DNA of 64,000 bases from Aselliscus stoliczkanus (GCA_033961575.1 CM066729.1:35002501-35066500); one strand, 5' to 3'. Counted from the stretch's first letter, positions 22,735 to 34,689 are shown. The notes: a model not told the origin generated them from the letters alone. A program made the numbers and translations.

Positions 22735-22765
<31 letters not shown>
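22636..22765. repeat. AT-rich minisatellite, units of about 30-34 bp
   Basis: The unit alternates 'aacatcat', a TA run and 'gtcatcatatat', repeated three to four times with varying TA number, then ends in a pure TA tract (22740-22764). The unit is strongly self-complementary through its TA cores. A minus-strand frame reading Tyr-Ile-Tyr-Asp-Val repeats is a by-product. Confidence 0.92.
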
Positions 22766-23319
22766 AATTGTGACCTGAAATCTTATAAAATTATTAATAA
22801 AAGTTTCCAGGATTTCCTTTTGGCAATAAATAATATTGTATTTATAACAAATTACATTATATAAAAATAATAATGCATTTATATTAGAATAAAATGAAAA
22901 TATCTGTAATATAACTATTATTGAGAACATACTTAAGAATATTCAAAATTAATCAAACCTATGTTTTATCCACCTCAGTACTGACAATGGCACAAACATA
23001 CACTGTTTAATCTAAAAATGCATAATTTTGGAGTTAAAATTTAAATTGCTTTGCTCAAAAAAAAAAAGAATGCTTTCATGGGAATGGCAAATTAGGTTAT
23101 TCTGACCAGCCTTCCTAATGTTAGTTAGAAGAACTGAATAATACATTTAAAAATTTGTTTGAAGTTGTCAGAAAGCTAGTCAGGATAGGGTCTAAAGACA
23201 AACGTTAAAAAGAGAAGGCTAAAACCCAATCACCTACCTCTAGAAGCTAGGCAATTCCCAAATAGTTAAACAAGAATCTGAAATGCTGAACTTCTGTTTT
23301 GACAATCTCTGTTTTAGGC
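22766..23319. other. Unassigned DNA
   Basis: Nothing recognised. Confidence 0.45.
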
Positions 23320-23710
23320 TGCGATGTCGCTTGGGATGCCAGCGGCCCTGGTTCGGATCCCACATACGAGGGCCAGTGACACTGCCCTCTAAAGCGAACA
23401 GCTCCACCTGGAGCTGGGCTGCACAAGCCCCAGCCAAGGCGGTGTAGGCTGCAGCCCCTGCTGCAGTGGGCTGCCATAGGTTGCAGTGAGTGGCCGGCAG
23501 CCAGTGTGAGCTGCCAGTAGCTGCTGTGAGAAGCCATCCAGAGGCTGGCGACTGAGCGCAATGATGATACCAACATGGGCCAGTGAAGCAACATCTGAAG
23601 ACTAGTCCACAACTAGACTGAAGAACAAAAGGACAGCAACTTGTCTGTTCCTCTTCCCCATTCCCCAATGCTGTTCCCCTCCCCCAATTCCCCAATTAAA
23701 AAAAAAACAA
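23320..23710 (+). mobile_element. Long composite SINE (type A head plus GC-rich body)
   Basis: Opens with a 5'-shortened type A head: 'gccagcggccctggttcg' (B-box-like), then 'gccagtgacactgccctct'. Where other copies go into an A tail, this one continues about 300 bp through a GC-rich body of 'gctgc' motifs. It then ends with repeated 'ttccccaat' blocks and A10. The ending resembles long tRNA-derived SINEs of horseshoe-bat relatives. A 151-codon minus-strand frame through it is a chance product of its GC content. Confidence 0.72.
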
Positions 23711-23714
23711 AACA

Positions 23715-23790
23715 CGCTCAAAGTTCCCGAGCTGAGCTACCACTGAGCTGCCAGGTGACAGGATGGCTCAGCTAAAAAAAAAAATTAAAA
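23715..23790 (+). mobile_element. Type B SINE, 3' fragment
   Basis: Only the tail is present: 'gagctgagctaccactgagc', then 'ggtgacaggatggctcagct' and an A run. The tRNA-like head is missing. Confidence 0.75.
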
Positions 23791-23957
23791 GAGTAAAAAA
23801 GGGCCGGCTGAGTGGCTCAGATGGTTAATAGCTCGCTCAAGAGTGAGAGTTCTGCGCAAGTGTTGCCAGTTCGATTTCTGGCTCGAGCTGAGCTTCTGCT
23901 AAGCTGCCAACAGGTGGCAGGGTGGCTCAGCTAAAAAAAAAAAAAGTGAGTAAAAAA
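23790..23957 (+). mobile_element. tRNA-derived SINE, type B, full length
   Basis: The body is 23801-23945: head 'gggccggctgagtggctcag', B box 'agttcgatttc', tail 'ggtggcagggtggctcagct' plus A13. The flanking 'gagtaaaaaa' (23791-23800 and 23948-23957) is a probable short TSD. Confidence 0.88.
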
Positions 23958-23999
23958 AAAAAATGTGCTCAAAGGACACTTAGAATTCAGCAGTAGGAA

Positions 24000-25015
24000 A
24001 ACAAACAGCCTGATTCAAAAATGGACCAAAGGCCTTAACAGACAACTCACTAAGGAAGATATATAGATAGCTCATAAACAAATGAAAAGATGTTCCACAG
24101 CATATGTCATCAGAGAAATGCTAATTAAAACAACAAAGAGATACCTCTACACACCTATTGGAATGGCCAAAATCCACAGCACCAACACCACTGGCAAGGT
24201 TGTGGAGCAGCAGGAACTTCAATCGTTGTTGGAAAGAATGCAAAACAGTACAGCCACTTAGGAAGATAATTTCGCAGTTTCTTATGAAACTGAACATATG
24301 TTTACCATATGGCCCAGCAATTGAGCTCCTTGCTATTTACCCAAATGAATTGAAAACTTATGGCCACACAAAAACCTGCACATAGATGTTTGCTGTAGCT
24401 TTATTCATAATTGCCAAAACTTGGAAACAATCCAGATTCCTTCAGTAGGTGAATGGATAAATAAACAGTGGTACATCCAGAAAATAGAATACTATTCAGC
24501 ACTAAAAATAAATGAATAATTAAGCCATGAAAAGACATAACAGAGCTTTAAATGCACATTACTAATTGAAGGCAGCTAATCTTCAAAGGCTACATACTGA
24601 TATTCTAGAGAAGGCAAAACTATGGACACAGTTAAAAGGTCAATAGCGGCCAGAGGTGAGATAGAAGGTGGGATGAACTAGAAAGCAAAGAGGATTTTTA
24701 AGGTATTGAAAATACTCTGCATGACATTACAATAATAGATATGTGTAAAAATACATTTGTCCAAATCCATAAAATGCAAAACACATAAAGTGAAACCTAA
24801 GGAATACTATGGAATTTCGGTGGTTAGGGTGCATCAATGTATGTTCATCAACAGTAACAGATGTGCTATTCTGGAGAATGATGCTGCTCATGGGAGAGGC
24901 AAGGCATGTGGGCATGTTTGGGGAGGTCACATATGGGAAATCTGTATCTTCCTCTTAATTTTGTCATGAACCTAAAATTATTCTAAAAGATGAAAATCTT
25001 TTAAAAATCCTAGAA
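24000..25015 (+). mobile_element. L1: Old LINE-1 3' end, plus strand
   Basis: ORF2 C-terminal and 3' UTR text of an old L1M: 'aaaatggaccaaaggcctta', 'atcagagaaatgctaatta', 'tatggcccagcaattgagct', 'gaatggataaataaacagt'. It closes with 'cctaaaattattctaaaaga' and an A-rich end near 25010. A decayed ORF2 frame is at 24158-24385. Confidence 0.87.
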
Positions 25016-25019
25016 ATAG

Positions 25020-25250
25020 TCACATGCATGTTTATTTTCATTCTTTAAGACAAATACCAAGTGTGCAACTGCTGGGTTATATAAGTGTGTATGTAACTTT
25101 ATTTAAAAACAAAAAACAACAACAAAAACTACCAAGCTGTTTGCAGAACATCTGCATGCTTTCATTCTCTATCCAGCATGGTTTTAGACATCCAGTTGCA
25201 AAATATATGTACTAGCATTTCGAATAATTGGATTGTATAGATTTCACATT
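25020..25250 (-). mobile_element. Old LINE-1 fragment, minus strand
   Basis: Words such as 'gtgcaactgctgggttatat' and 'taccaagctgtttgcagaac' match the ORF2 C-terminal region in reverse. An A-rich block (25105-25128) interrupts it. Confidence 0.6.
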
Positions 25251-25389
25251 ATTTATTAGAACCTTATTAGGACAGGATGACAAATATATTTTAAAACTAA
25301 TTTATGTTTATTATTTCACCAGTGGGTGAATTAACTAAAATAATAATATTATAACTTGAAATGCATGATTTATGGTAAGTAAAAATATT

Positions 25390-26734
25390 AATAAAATTTG
25401 TTTTTTAAAAGGTCTCTTGAAATTCACCAATGAAGTGATCTGGCATTAGAGATTTAGGTTTTTTTGGCCTATATTGCCTATATTGGACAATGCTACATGT
25501 GCACTTGAAAAGAATGTGTATTCTACATTCTCCTCCTGTTGTCTGGAGTATTTTATAAATGTGAAATAGGTGAAGTTATCTGGTAATGTTATTCAGATCA
25601 TCTATTTCCCTACTGAATTTCCATTTATGAGTTCTATCAATTATTGAGAATAAAATGTTGAAGTCTTCAACTGTAATTGTGGAGTTAATCTATTTCTTCC
25701 TTCAGATCTACTACCTTTTGCCTCATGCATTTTGAAAGTCTGTTATTAGATTTATATGTGATTAGGGTAGTTCTATGTCTTCTTAGATAATTGATGCCTT
25801 TATGATTTTGTAATTCCCTTTTTATCTCTGATAATTCCATATTCTGAAGTCAACTTTGACTGAAAATAGCTTCTCTTATCTTTCTTTTGGATAGAGTTAG
25901 GATGGCCTATCTTTTTTCATGTTTTATTTTAAATTGTCTAATTTTAGACTTTGCAACCAATATACTATTGTAACATGAAAGCTGCTATAGGCAATATGCA
26001 AGTTAATAACCTTTATTGTTTCCTTACATTGTTTCTGACAAGCAGTTGGCTTTAATTTTACTTTGGTTCCTCTGTGCCATGTACCTATTTGTATTTTACT
26101 ATCTTCAAGATTTTCCTTGTCATTGGTTTTTAACAGTTTAAAATATGTTATCATTAAATGTTTGCTTTTTTGTTTGAATTATGCTTTATGTTTTTTGATC
26201 TTATCTGTCACTAATTTTGGAATGTTCTTGTCCATTATTTCTTCAAATATTTCTTCCACTTATTTCTTCCTTCTTGTCTACATATTCCAAATAAGCATAA
26301 ATTAGAGTTCTGAATTCTGCTGGGATGCTTTGTTTTGCTTGTTTTTTTCCACTCTTATTCTCACTTCCTTTCAGTTTGGGTAGTTTCTGTCTATCCATCT
26401 TCAAGCTCTCTAATTCTTTGCCGGTTGCTTTGAGTCTACTGATGATCCCTCAAAAGATCCTTCATCTCCATTATGTGTTTTTTATTTCTATCATTTATAT
26501 TTGATTCTTTCTTATATCTTTAATCTTTGCACTGAAAAAATATATGTCTTCTTGCATATTGTCTACTTTTTCCATTAGAGTCCTTAACATTGACAGAATG
26601 GACCGGAAAATTCCAACATATCTGCTATATTTGACTCTAGTACTGATGATTAAATTGTCTCTTCATAGTACACTTTCACTTACCTATTTGTGTAATATTT
26701 TTTTTTGTTTAATGAGAGACATGTTGTATAGGAC
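25390..26734 (-). mobile_element. Old LINE-1 ORF2 N-terminal and 5' region, minus strand
   Basis: Reverse-strand L1 endonuclease-region text: 'tgaaaagaatgtgtattct', 'gttgaagtcttcaactgtaa', 'ttgaaagtctgttattag'. It is followed by the 5' side near 26220-26560 ('ttatttcttcaaatatttct', 'tttccattagagtcctta'). No sense frame survives. It may belong with 25020-25250 as one deleted element. Confidence 0.68.
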
Positions 26735-26895
26735 AGGGATTAATAAACTGTCACCTCAGGCCAATCAATCCTGCCCAATCAAATCAGTTTTAACATGACC
26801 ATGATCTAGGAATAATTTTCCATTTTTGAAATATTTGAAAATATCAAAAGAAGAAGAATATTGTGTGATGTGAAAATTATACAGTAAATTCTAGT
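26735..26895. mobile_element. hAT-Charlie MITE relic (MER5-like)
   Basis: One end is 'cagggattaataaactgtca' with the 'ggccaatcaatcctgcc' block. It continues into 'atatcaaaagaagaagaata', 'tgtgatgtgaaaattata'. This resembles ancient Charlie-derived elements. The second terminal repeat is not visible, so it is truncated. Confidence 0.55.
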
Positions 26896-27855
26896 AAATG
26901 AAGCCATGATATTAAACCTATTTGATTTTTAAAAATAAATACTATAAAACATTTTCCTTGATATTAACATTTGTAATGCTTATTATCAAGCACCGGACAA
27001 TATTTTCCTTCCATTAAAATAACTTTGTCCTTCACTATACTGATTGACTATTTGAAAGGTTAAGTCTTAAATAATTAGAGGATTCCTTGCTGGAAAAATT
27101 TAATCTCTAGTAATTATTGTCATCTTCTGATAGTGACATAATTGTCCTTATTTACAACCACAGATTATTTTAAGAAATTAAGATACTCAGCTAACTCCTA
27201 AATTTCAAAAGCTGTCTGTATCTAGAGAGATATTTGAACTCCAACCTTCAAATATTTAGTCAAGGTTTTGAGTGATTTAAAAACTTTTATTAATTTGCAT
27301 TCTTTGTAATTCATTGAAGAATCCTATCCTATTAAATTACACAGACATTGTTGTATTTTTTCCTGTACACTTTTGACTACTCGGTACATGTTTAAAATGT
27401 AGAGGCTGAAACAGAACTAGGATTCATGTTTCCAAATTTTTGAGCTTCTTTTTCACCCTATAGATCTCAAAATCCTTAGACAAAATAAGAAGACAGTTTT
27501 AAACATTGAAATTAGAATGTCACATATTTTATTTCCTTCAGCAATTCTTATGTCAATTTGCCAGCAAGAGAAAAGTCATCTCTCCTAGAATAAGCATTTG
27601 AACTGTCAGTTGGAAAGATTATACTGGACGTAAGTAACCTACATAGAAAAAGCTACTGAAATCAGTACCAGTGACACCTGCTATACATACTACTGAGAAA
27701 TATAGATAAGCTTTTCTAATGCATGGATTAATACTCAATGTCAGTCACAGATGAGATAAATAATAGCTCTTTAAATCTTGATGGTTGATAAGTTAAAATG
27801 TCTTAGTCTCCCTCTCTTTATTCAGTGAGGAATATTTAGATAACACTTATAAGTA

Positions 27856-27856
<1 letters not shown>
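26896..27856. other. Unassigned AT-rich DNA
   Basis: Nothing recognised. Confidence 0.45.

Positions 27857-27892
<36 letters not shown>
27857..27892. repeat. (CA)18 microsatellite
   Basis: A pure CA run that ends one base or so before the terminal repeat of the next element. Confidence 0.97.
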
Positions 27893-27893
<1 letters not shown>

Positions 27894-27895
<2 letters not shown>

Positions 27896-28126
27896 GATGC
27901 AAAAAAATGTAAACACATTTTAAGAAAGGAAAACTGAATTGTAATATTCAAAATATACAAATATACCAGTAACAAAAGATGAATACAAGTCACGTTTCAC
28001 TTCTGCAATTATAAAAGGTGCTCAAAGTGGTTACCATCAGTGTCCAGGCACTTCTGATTTGGCGAACTACTGCTTAGAAATGTTGGCCAAAGTGTCCACA
28101 TGTGTACATTTTTTGGCACCCCTGGT
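27894..28126 (-). mobile_element. Tc1/mariner-type deletion derivative (about 233 bp)
   Basis: The terminal inverted repeats are left 'ggatgcaaaaaaatgtaaac' and right (reverse complement) 'gggtgccaaaaaatgtacac'; about 21 bp match with three differences. On the minus strand, 28067-28009 encodes a transposase C-terminus that ends 'LDTDGNHFEHLL' and then a stop. The 'HFEHLL' ending is common in the IS630-Tc1-mariner superfamily. Only the two ends remain, so this is an internally deleted non-autonomous copy. TA duplications are not clear because simple repeats abut both ends. Confidence 0.72.
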
Positions 28127-28128
28127 AT

Positions 28129-28133
28129 GTATG

Positions 28134-28194
<61 letters not shown>
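28129..28194. repeat. (TG)n-(TA)n microsatellite
   Basis: TG repeats with one 'tata' interruption, passing into a TA run. It abuts the right end of the MITE. Confidence 0.97.
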
Positions 28195-28199
<5 letters not shown>

Positions 28200-28268
28200 C
28201 AATGTATTTATTATATGTATATATAATGCACCATGAGTTACTTGTTTTAGTTTTTAAAATTGAAAATT

Positions 28269-28288
28269 TTATATATATATATATATAT
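28269..28288. repeat. Short (TA)10 tract
   Basis: Pure TA dinucleotides. Confidence 0.9.
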
Positions 28289-29308
28289 CACCCATTTATT
28301 GTATCACATGAAAGTAGAATGACAGCATACCAAAAAACTGGTGAAAGAATTCATATGTATATATCACTTAATTTATAAATGAAAGAGGTTAATTGTAGGG
28401 TAATAATCTCATCAAGCAGAAATGCAGAAAGTTTTTTCTTCCCTAAAGAACATCATATATTAGAAGAGAAGTTTAAGAGACTGATCAATGAAACAATAAA
28501 CATATGTTGCAAATCAAAGTTTTATTGAGGCAGAGGGGAAGAAACATGTTTTCCACACAAAGTGGGTAAATGTATTAAAAAATCGTGTTCTAGTAAAAAT
28601 ATAGGGTTCACTAAAGTTTATAAAATTCACTCTGCATTTTAATCTTATTAGACAATATATTAGTTTTTTTTCTTTGCTTATACTATTTCTCCTGCTTCAA
28701 GATTTTTATTTTAGTTCTTTTCTATCCCCTCTCCTTTTGGCTTTCTGCTTTTCTATTCTGCCACCTTCCTGCTTCCTGCTAATGTGGAAACACTCTCGCT
28801 TTAGAGGGCTTCATTAAAAATTTACTAGAAGATATAAAAGTCTATTCTGCTTTTTGCTTTTTTAAAAAATGGTAAATAAGGGATCACATACACTGTGAAG
28901 AATAAGAAAACTCAATTTACGATATCATAAACTTCAAATTATTCAAATATCACCTTTTCATCTTTATTAAGAATACCTGATATTTGATTACCTTTTTTTC
29001 CATAGTTATTTTATTATCAATTGTCCAGGTAGTTTAGCTCAGAAGCTAATCCACTCTAATTATAATTGGGCTCTTTCATTAAATGGTTTGTAACACTTCC
29101 TTCTCTTTTAGGTTTTCTTTTCTGTCCTTTGAAAGGGTAAATATCATTTGTTACCAGGAAGTATTATATATTTACCCAGTAGGCTTTATATACTCTAGTT
29201 ATGCCTGAGGATATTTGGTAATATATTCCACTCAATATATGTGGAAAGAGGGGATGTAATTCTTATTATGTAGAAAGCCCTGATCTAAATATTTTAGAGC
29301 AATGTATT
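28289..29308. other. Unassigned AT-rich DNA
   Basis: Nothing recognised. Confidence 0.45.
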
Positions 29309-29815
29309 TTTTTTATTGTTCTATTATCCATGTACAGTTGACAAACAATATTATATTAGTTTCAGGTGTACACCATCCTATTAGAAATTTCTATAAATTA
29401 TGAAATGATCATCCCAATATCTCTAGTACCCATCTGACACAATACAGTTATTACAATATTGTTGATTATATTCCTTATGCTATACTTTACATCCCCATGC
29501 CTATTTTGTGACTACCAATTTGTGTTTCTTAATCCCTTCCCCTTTTTCACCCATACCCATAACCGCTTTTACAGCTAGCAGCCATGAAAATGTTCTCTGT
29601 ACCTATGAGTTTGTTTTTGTTTTGTTTTTTTATTCATTTTGTTCTTTAGAGTCCACATGTAAATGAAATCATATGGAATTTGTCTTTTTCTGTCTAATTT
29701 ACTCCACTCAGCACAATACCCTCAAGGTCTATCCATGTTATTGTAGAATGCAAGATTTTGTTCTTTTTTATGGCTGAGTAATATTCCACTGTGTATATGT
29801 ACACCTCTTCCTTAA
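29309..29815 (-). mobile_element. L1: LINE-1 3' end, minus strand, 5'-truncated
   Basis: A T run (the A tail), then 3' UTR text 'tagtttcaggtgtacacca', 'acaatattgttgattatatt', and the ORF2 end in reverse ('aatcatatggaatttgtct', 'gctgagtaatattccactg'). It stops at about 29815 by 5' truncation. Confidence 0.88.
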
Positions 29816-30559
29816 CAATTTTAAATATAACATAATTTAAATTCTATTTAGTATTTTCATAAAAAGCATAACAAGTATTTTTGAGAATTTAAATAATGAT
29901 TTTAGATACAAAAAATTTTCATATAAACCAAAAAGGCTTATTTTTGTCAATTATCTAAGTGAAGGTATAGTGAAGGTGGTTTATGTGTAAGTTAGACTAG
30001 CCTTTTCTTTTTTAAAGAAGTCATATAGGTCTATTTTTTTCTTTCTCATAACATTAATATGAATAAATTTTTAGAAACGTAATTATTTCTAAAAATTAGG
30101 TTTTTCTGGCTAAAGACCAAACTTAGGCTAGTATCCACAAAAAGATAAAAATAGATCTATTGTGTTTTATTTATGATACATATTCTGAAGTCTCATAGTC
30201 TAGGTAAAACTTTTATGCTTTCATTAATGTGATTGCATTTTAACCATTTTCCATGTGTGTTCTTGGAGTTAGCTGCAGTAAGGACTTTATAGTGTTATAA
30301 GCTCTAATAACTGCAGAGTTTGAGATCAACAAAACAATCAAATAAAATAATTAAATATGGAAATTGAATAAAATATTGTAGATATATTTATACAATCTTA
30401 TAAAATTTATATAAATATAAATATTTCATGTAAATGTTTATAATATTTATAAAATTGCAGATAGTTATTTCATGGATGAAGAGTAGACTTTTTTTAGTGC
30501 TTATGATCACACAGTGAAAACCTACATTATTGCACGTCAATAACATTAAAGGAGTCATG
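29816..30559. other. Unassigned AT-rich DNA
   Basis: Nothing recognised. Confidence 0.45.
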
Positions 30560-31130
30560 TATAATGTCAAAGAAAAATTGCACTGGATGAAGTTAAATAG
30601 AGAAGGAACACTTCATTGAAAACTACTACAATGGGGAGTGAGGCTATTACAATAAGGGAGAGAGACTGAACCCAACTCCAGTGAAACCAAAAACAGTATA
30701 GTTCATAAACCCTGGGTGAGCTAATGAAAAATACTAAAGAAAATTGGGGAGGAGATGGGTCAAGGGTCAATGTGATCAGGCGACATATGTTTGCTAATTT
30801 GTGCTTATTGAAATTAGGATGCTGCCCTCTCACAGAGCCTGGGAGATAAGGATCCTATCTTTCTTGATTATTTCATTTCAATGGGATAGCTCCCAAGTCC
30901 TTGAGAAATACATTCCTGGATTGTAAAACTGGCAATAGACTGGGAGAAAATTTATCAGAACTTCAAAGGAGCAGAGAAAGAATTTGCAATTACTAATTTT
31001 CTGAAGTATATGGCTCTAAGTAAAGGGAAATCAGAGGTCTACAGTCAGGAAGAAGCTTGTCTAAAGTTGCCTAAGGTGAAGTTGGCTCTGAAATTTTAGG
31101 ATCAGGATAGTAAAGCAAAACTTGGTTAAT
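30560..31130. other. Unclassified candidate interspersed repeat
   Basis: About 570 bp, richer in GC than its flanks, with an LTR-like text that I cannot name. Its last 38 bases ('ggatagtaaagcaaaactt' region, 31091-31128) recur at about 32115-32153 with about four differences, which supports a repeat origin. No coding frame with known motifs. Confidence 0.4.
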
Positions 31131-31184
31131 ATTACACAAATTATTTTATTTTATTACAAATAGTTTATGCTATCTGAATTCAAA

Positions 31185-31248
31185 ATTGCATTCTAAGATG
31201 CTAAATGTAAATTGCATTCTAAGATGCTAATTGCATTTTAAGATGCAA
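31185..31248. repeat. Three tandem units of about 20 bp
   Basis: 'aattgcattctaagatgcta' occurs at 31185-31204 and 31210-31229. A third, diverged unit follows at 31230-31248. Confidence 0.9.
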
Positions 31249-33379
31249 CATTTGAAAAAAAACAAAATATTACATATAAAAGCTTAAAGAAATATAATTT
31301 GGGACTTGGAATATTAAGACACATTCCATACCCTTTTTTTTTTAAAGAGAATCACTAGATATTGAACAGATGTTACATTTATTATTTTGGTGGTTTTGTT
31401 TGGTCTTATAAGGAGGAAGTAGGGAAGGCATTGGTTGAGTGGAATAGACTACTTGCTAGAAAACTACCTTCAATATTTATATACAATTCTGATTTGATAA
31501 GTTAGGTATATCTATCATGTTCTTTCTTGAATGCATAGCAACATGAGTGCTCATCAAAATCCTATTGAAATTCTAGTAATCTGCACATAATGAACAATGA
31601 GAATGTGAAAAGATACATACATAGACATTGAACAGTATTTTTGAAACTGTGTTGATATGCTTGGAAAGCAAATTGTTGGGCAATCTAGGCATGACAAACA
31701 GGATGGCATGATAACAGTGACAGTATAAAATTCTGTGGAAAATTCTGTTAGGAAATTCCTCCTAACCCTGAAAATGGCAGTGAGTGTCAGCCTTTTATGA
31801 TCCACATAGTTTAATTTTAGACATGAATACACAGATGGAATTGCTTTTCTAAAATTTATTTAAAATAATGTAACTTTCTCCATGGTTTGAAAGAGTGAAT
31901 GTCCAGAGCAGGGCCAAATTGGGACAGAGTTGGTCAATATTTAAAATGGAATGTCATAGTCATGTTGGGGGAAAAGAATAAGGTCATCACTCTAGCTCTC
32001 AATGATATGGAAGTAGATAAATAAAAATAAACAAATATCATTATTCAATGAACCCTAGGAAAAGTTCCAGTCCTTGGGTTATGTTAAACTTCTTCCTGAA
32101 GGAAGAGTATTGTCTCTGAAATGTTGGGATAAGGATAGTAAAGCAAAACTTGAATTGATGAGACCCAAGGGCTATGCTGTTGGCAGTACTTGGAGAGGAA
32201 GAATATGATTGTTTTTTTTTAAATAGTTGTGTCAGAGATTTCTATAGATCATTATCAAGCCAAAATGTGTACCACTTATTTGATGGCATACATAACCTAT
32301 GTTTGTCATATGAGAGAAGGTTCAGTTAGCTAACTAACTTTGTGTTTGTCTCTTTTGAGTTTGAAAAAGGGACCTGTTTTGAAACCAGTATATTCAAGTC
32401 CCCACCAAGCCTTCTGTCTGCTATGTGTATCCATCAGTGTGAAGCCACTGGAAATCCTGGTCACTCTAGTCATTGGGCAGATGAATGGGTAATGGGTTGG
32501 GGGAAGAGTCTATCATTAAATAGGTGATATTTGAAAAAACCCATCAGCTTAAAGTTCCTTAAAAATAATAGGCATTTTGTGTTATATCACTGTAATTATA
32601 GAAAAAAAAAATATTGTAGTTTCTGCCCACTTCCTCATTCCAAAACCTTTTGATTGTATCCAGGAGCAAAACAGAGGCACAGTTCCCTTAGGTCAGTGGT
32701 GCCTAAAACATAACACCAACTACTCTGATTTCACATCTGTTATTTTGTAGTGCAAATACATGCATCTGTTCACGGTGCTCTTTTGCTCATAGCAAATTAC
32801 TTTCCATGGAGATGGACTGGAAAATAGCTGACTCTTCGAGAATTATGAGAAGATATGAAACCATAAATTATTAGGAAATAACTATCTCAATTCCCCTTAT
32901 AGCCCATCTGGCATGGAATAGTTCAGAATGAATAAGGTTTGGAGTCAGGAGGTTTTTTTCAGTGACACTATGTAAATATTTAAAAATTAAGGTGTTATTC
33001 TGGAAATCAAAGTCTCAGGAAGTTAAAACAAAAGTCTTATATCGTCAAGTGAAACAGAGTGCTGAAGGAAACATTGAAACATAGATGAGAAACAATAACC
33101 AAGGCCAGAAAAATAAAAAAACAAGTATATGAGAGTCAATATCGAAATCACTAAGGTTAAGGGCTCTTTGCATTTAAAACACTTGAAATTCTGGGTGGGT
33201 GGACTGGTTGGACTTAAATAGAAAAGAGCAGAAAGGATGCTATTTCAGTATGTCTCTAAAAATGTATACTTACAAAAAATATAGAGAAATATTAATAAAG
33301 AAATACAGATATAAGTTATATACCTAAAAATTAATGATGACCAAAAGCATAATTTATGTCTTCCATATAATTACTATCC
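31249..33379. other. Unassigned DNA
   Basis: About 2.1 kb. Apart from the 38-bp repeat near 32115-32153 and a weak MIR-like start near 32935, nothing is recognised. Short frames (31832-31554, 32342-32527) have no motifs. Confidence 0.4.
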
Positions 33380-33500
33380 TTTCAACAGCCCTTCACATAG
33401 CATTTAATGTGTATCAGATATTAGTATAGACAGTGGACACACAACAATGGCTAAGGCATAATCTACTCTTAAGGATGCCAGTATCCAGCATTGGAGGCTG
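33380..33500 (-). repeat. L2-type fragment, minus strand
   Basis: A diverged 'gtgtatcagatattagtat...acacacaacaatggctaagg' pattern matches the L2 3' end in reverse. Confidence 0.45.
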
Positions 33501-33502
33501 CA

Positions 33503-34095
33503 TTGGTGTCCTACTGCTGTATAATAAACTACCAAACATAGAGCAGCTTAAAATCACACATTTATTATCTCTCTGCTTCTGTGATTCAGGATCTGTTTAG
33601 AAAAGTCCCCTTCTCAGGGTCTCAAAAGATGGAAATCAATGTGTCAGCCAGCTTTTGTCTTTAGCTTTGGAAAGAATCTTCTTCCAAGACTACTCATGTG
33701 GTTGGGGGATTTTTTTCCTTTAGGTTATAGGACTGAGGGTTCCGACTTATTAATCCAATTTATCTGCCGGAGGCTGCTCTCAGTATCAAGATGCTGCCCT
33801 CACCTCTAAAGGCTGTCGGCATTTCCTAGAAGCCTCCAACATTTTCTTGCCCCATTATGTTTTCTCAGCATGGTCACTGATTTCATTTAGCTGGGAAAGA
33901 AAAATTTCTAGAACAAAAACTTGATATAGCACAGTGGAGTCTCATATAATATCATGTAATCATGTGAGTGACATTCCATCACCTTTTTATTGATTGCAAA
34001 CTAGGCGCAGGTCCTGACCACAAGGGAAGAGGATTACACAAAGTCACGAACAGGCATTGGGGGTCATTGGAGGCTTTCTTGGAGTTTGTCCACCA
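33503..34095 (-). mobile_element. MLT1-like LTR, minus strand
   Basis: Begins 'ttggtgtcctactgctgtat', 'agcagcttaaaatcacacat', 'ttattatctctctgcttctg' and runs to the 'tggaggctttcttggagttt' region. This is the usual reversed course of MLT1-type MaLR LTRs. Diverged; ends are approximate. Confidence 0.55.
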
Positions 34096-34689
34096 CGGAA
34101 TGTTATACAAATAGAAATGCAAATCAAAATTGTAAAGCCAAGGTAAACATGAGCCTAAAATGGAAACTATTGATAAGAGAGACTTAATTTTTCTCCATGG
34201 AGAACAAATGGAAGAAGAGATCATGAATATCAATCTAGAGAATCTGGTATATGAGGTAACTATCCAAAAATGAGTAGTAATCTGGTAAGACCAGGAGATA
34301 GCCAAGAAATTCTAAGAAAGCAAACATTACGTGTAGCAATGCCAAATTTAAATATGACGACAGCTGACTACCTTTAAATGGCAAAATATCAGATGTGGAA
34401 GAGTAGAAATCAAGCTAGACATAAGCATTAGATCATAGAGACTCTGTTACAGCTCTTGTAATCTTGAACTACACTGAACAATCATGGATTCATTAAGTAG
34501 TCTTTCTCAAGCAGATTAGCAATCGAAGGTTGGGTCACAACCTGAGAATGAAGGAGAAGAAGGGTAAGGAGCATTCTGAAAAGTATCGGAAGTTTATTCT
34601 GCTACTAGAAACTATTACATTAGTAGAGATGTGCCATACTTAGCTTTATATACCTGACAGTTATTCTGGCAACAGTGAAGAGATAAATT
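34096..34689. other. Unassigned DNA
   Basis: Nothing recognised. The minus-strand frame 34305-33979 overlaps the LTR end and is not gene-like. Confidence 0.4.

Noticed and set aside
22636..22765. CRISPR-like regular spacing of repeats
   Set aside because: Spacers are TA runs, not unique sequence, and the window is mammalian. It is a minisatellite.
23240..23695. 151-codon minus-strand open frame
   Set aside because: It lies inside the GC-rich composite SINE and overlaps another open frame on the same strand. No domain or motif; explained by SINE composition.
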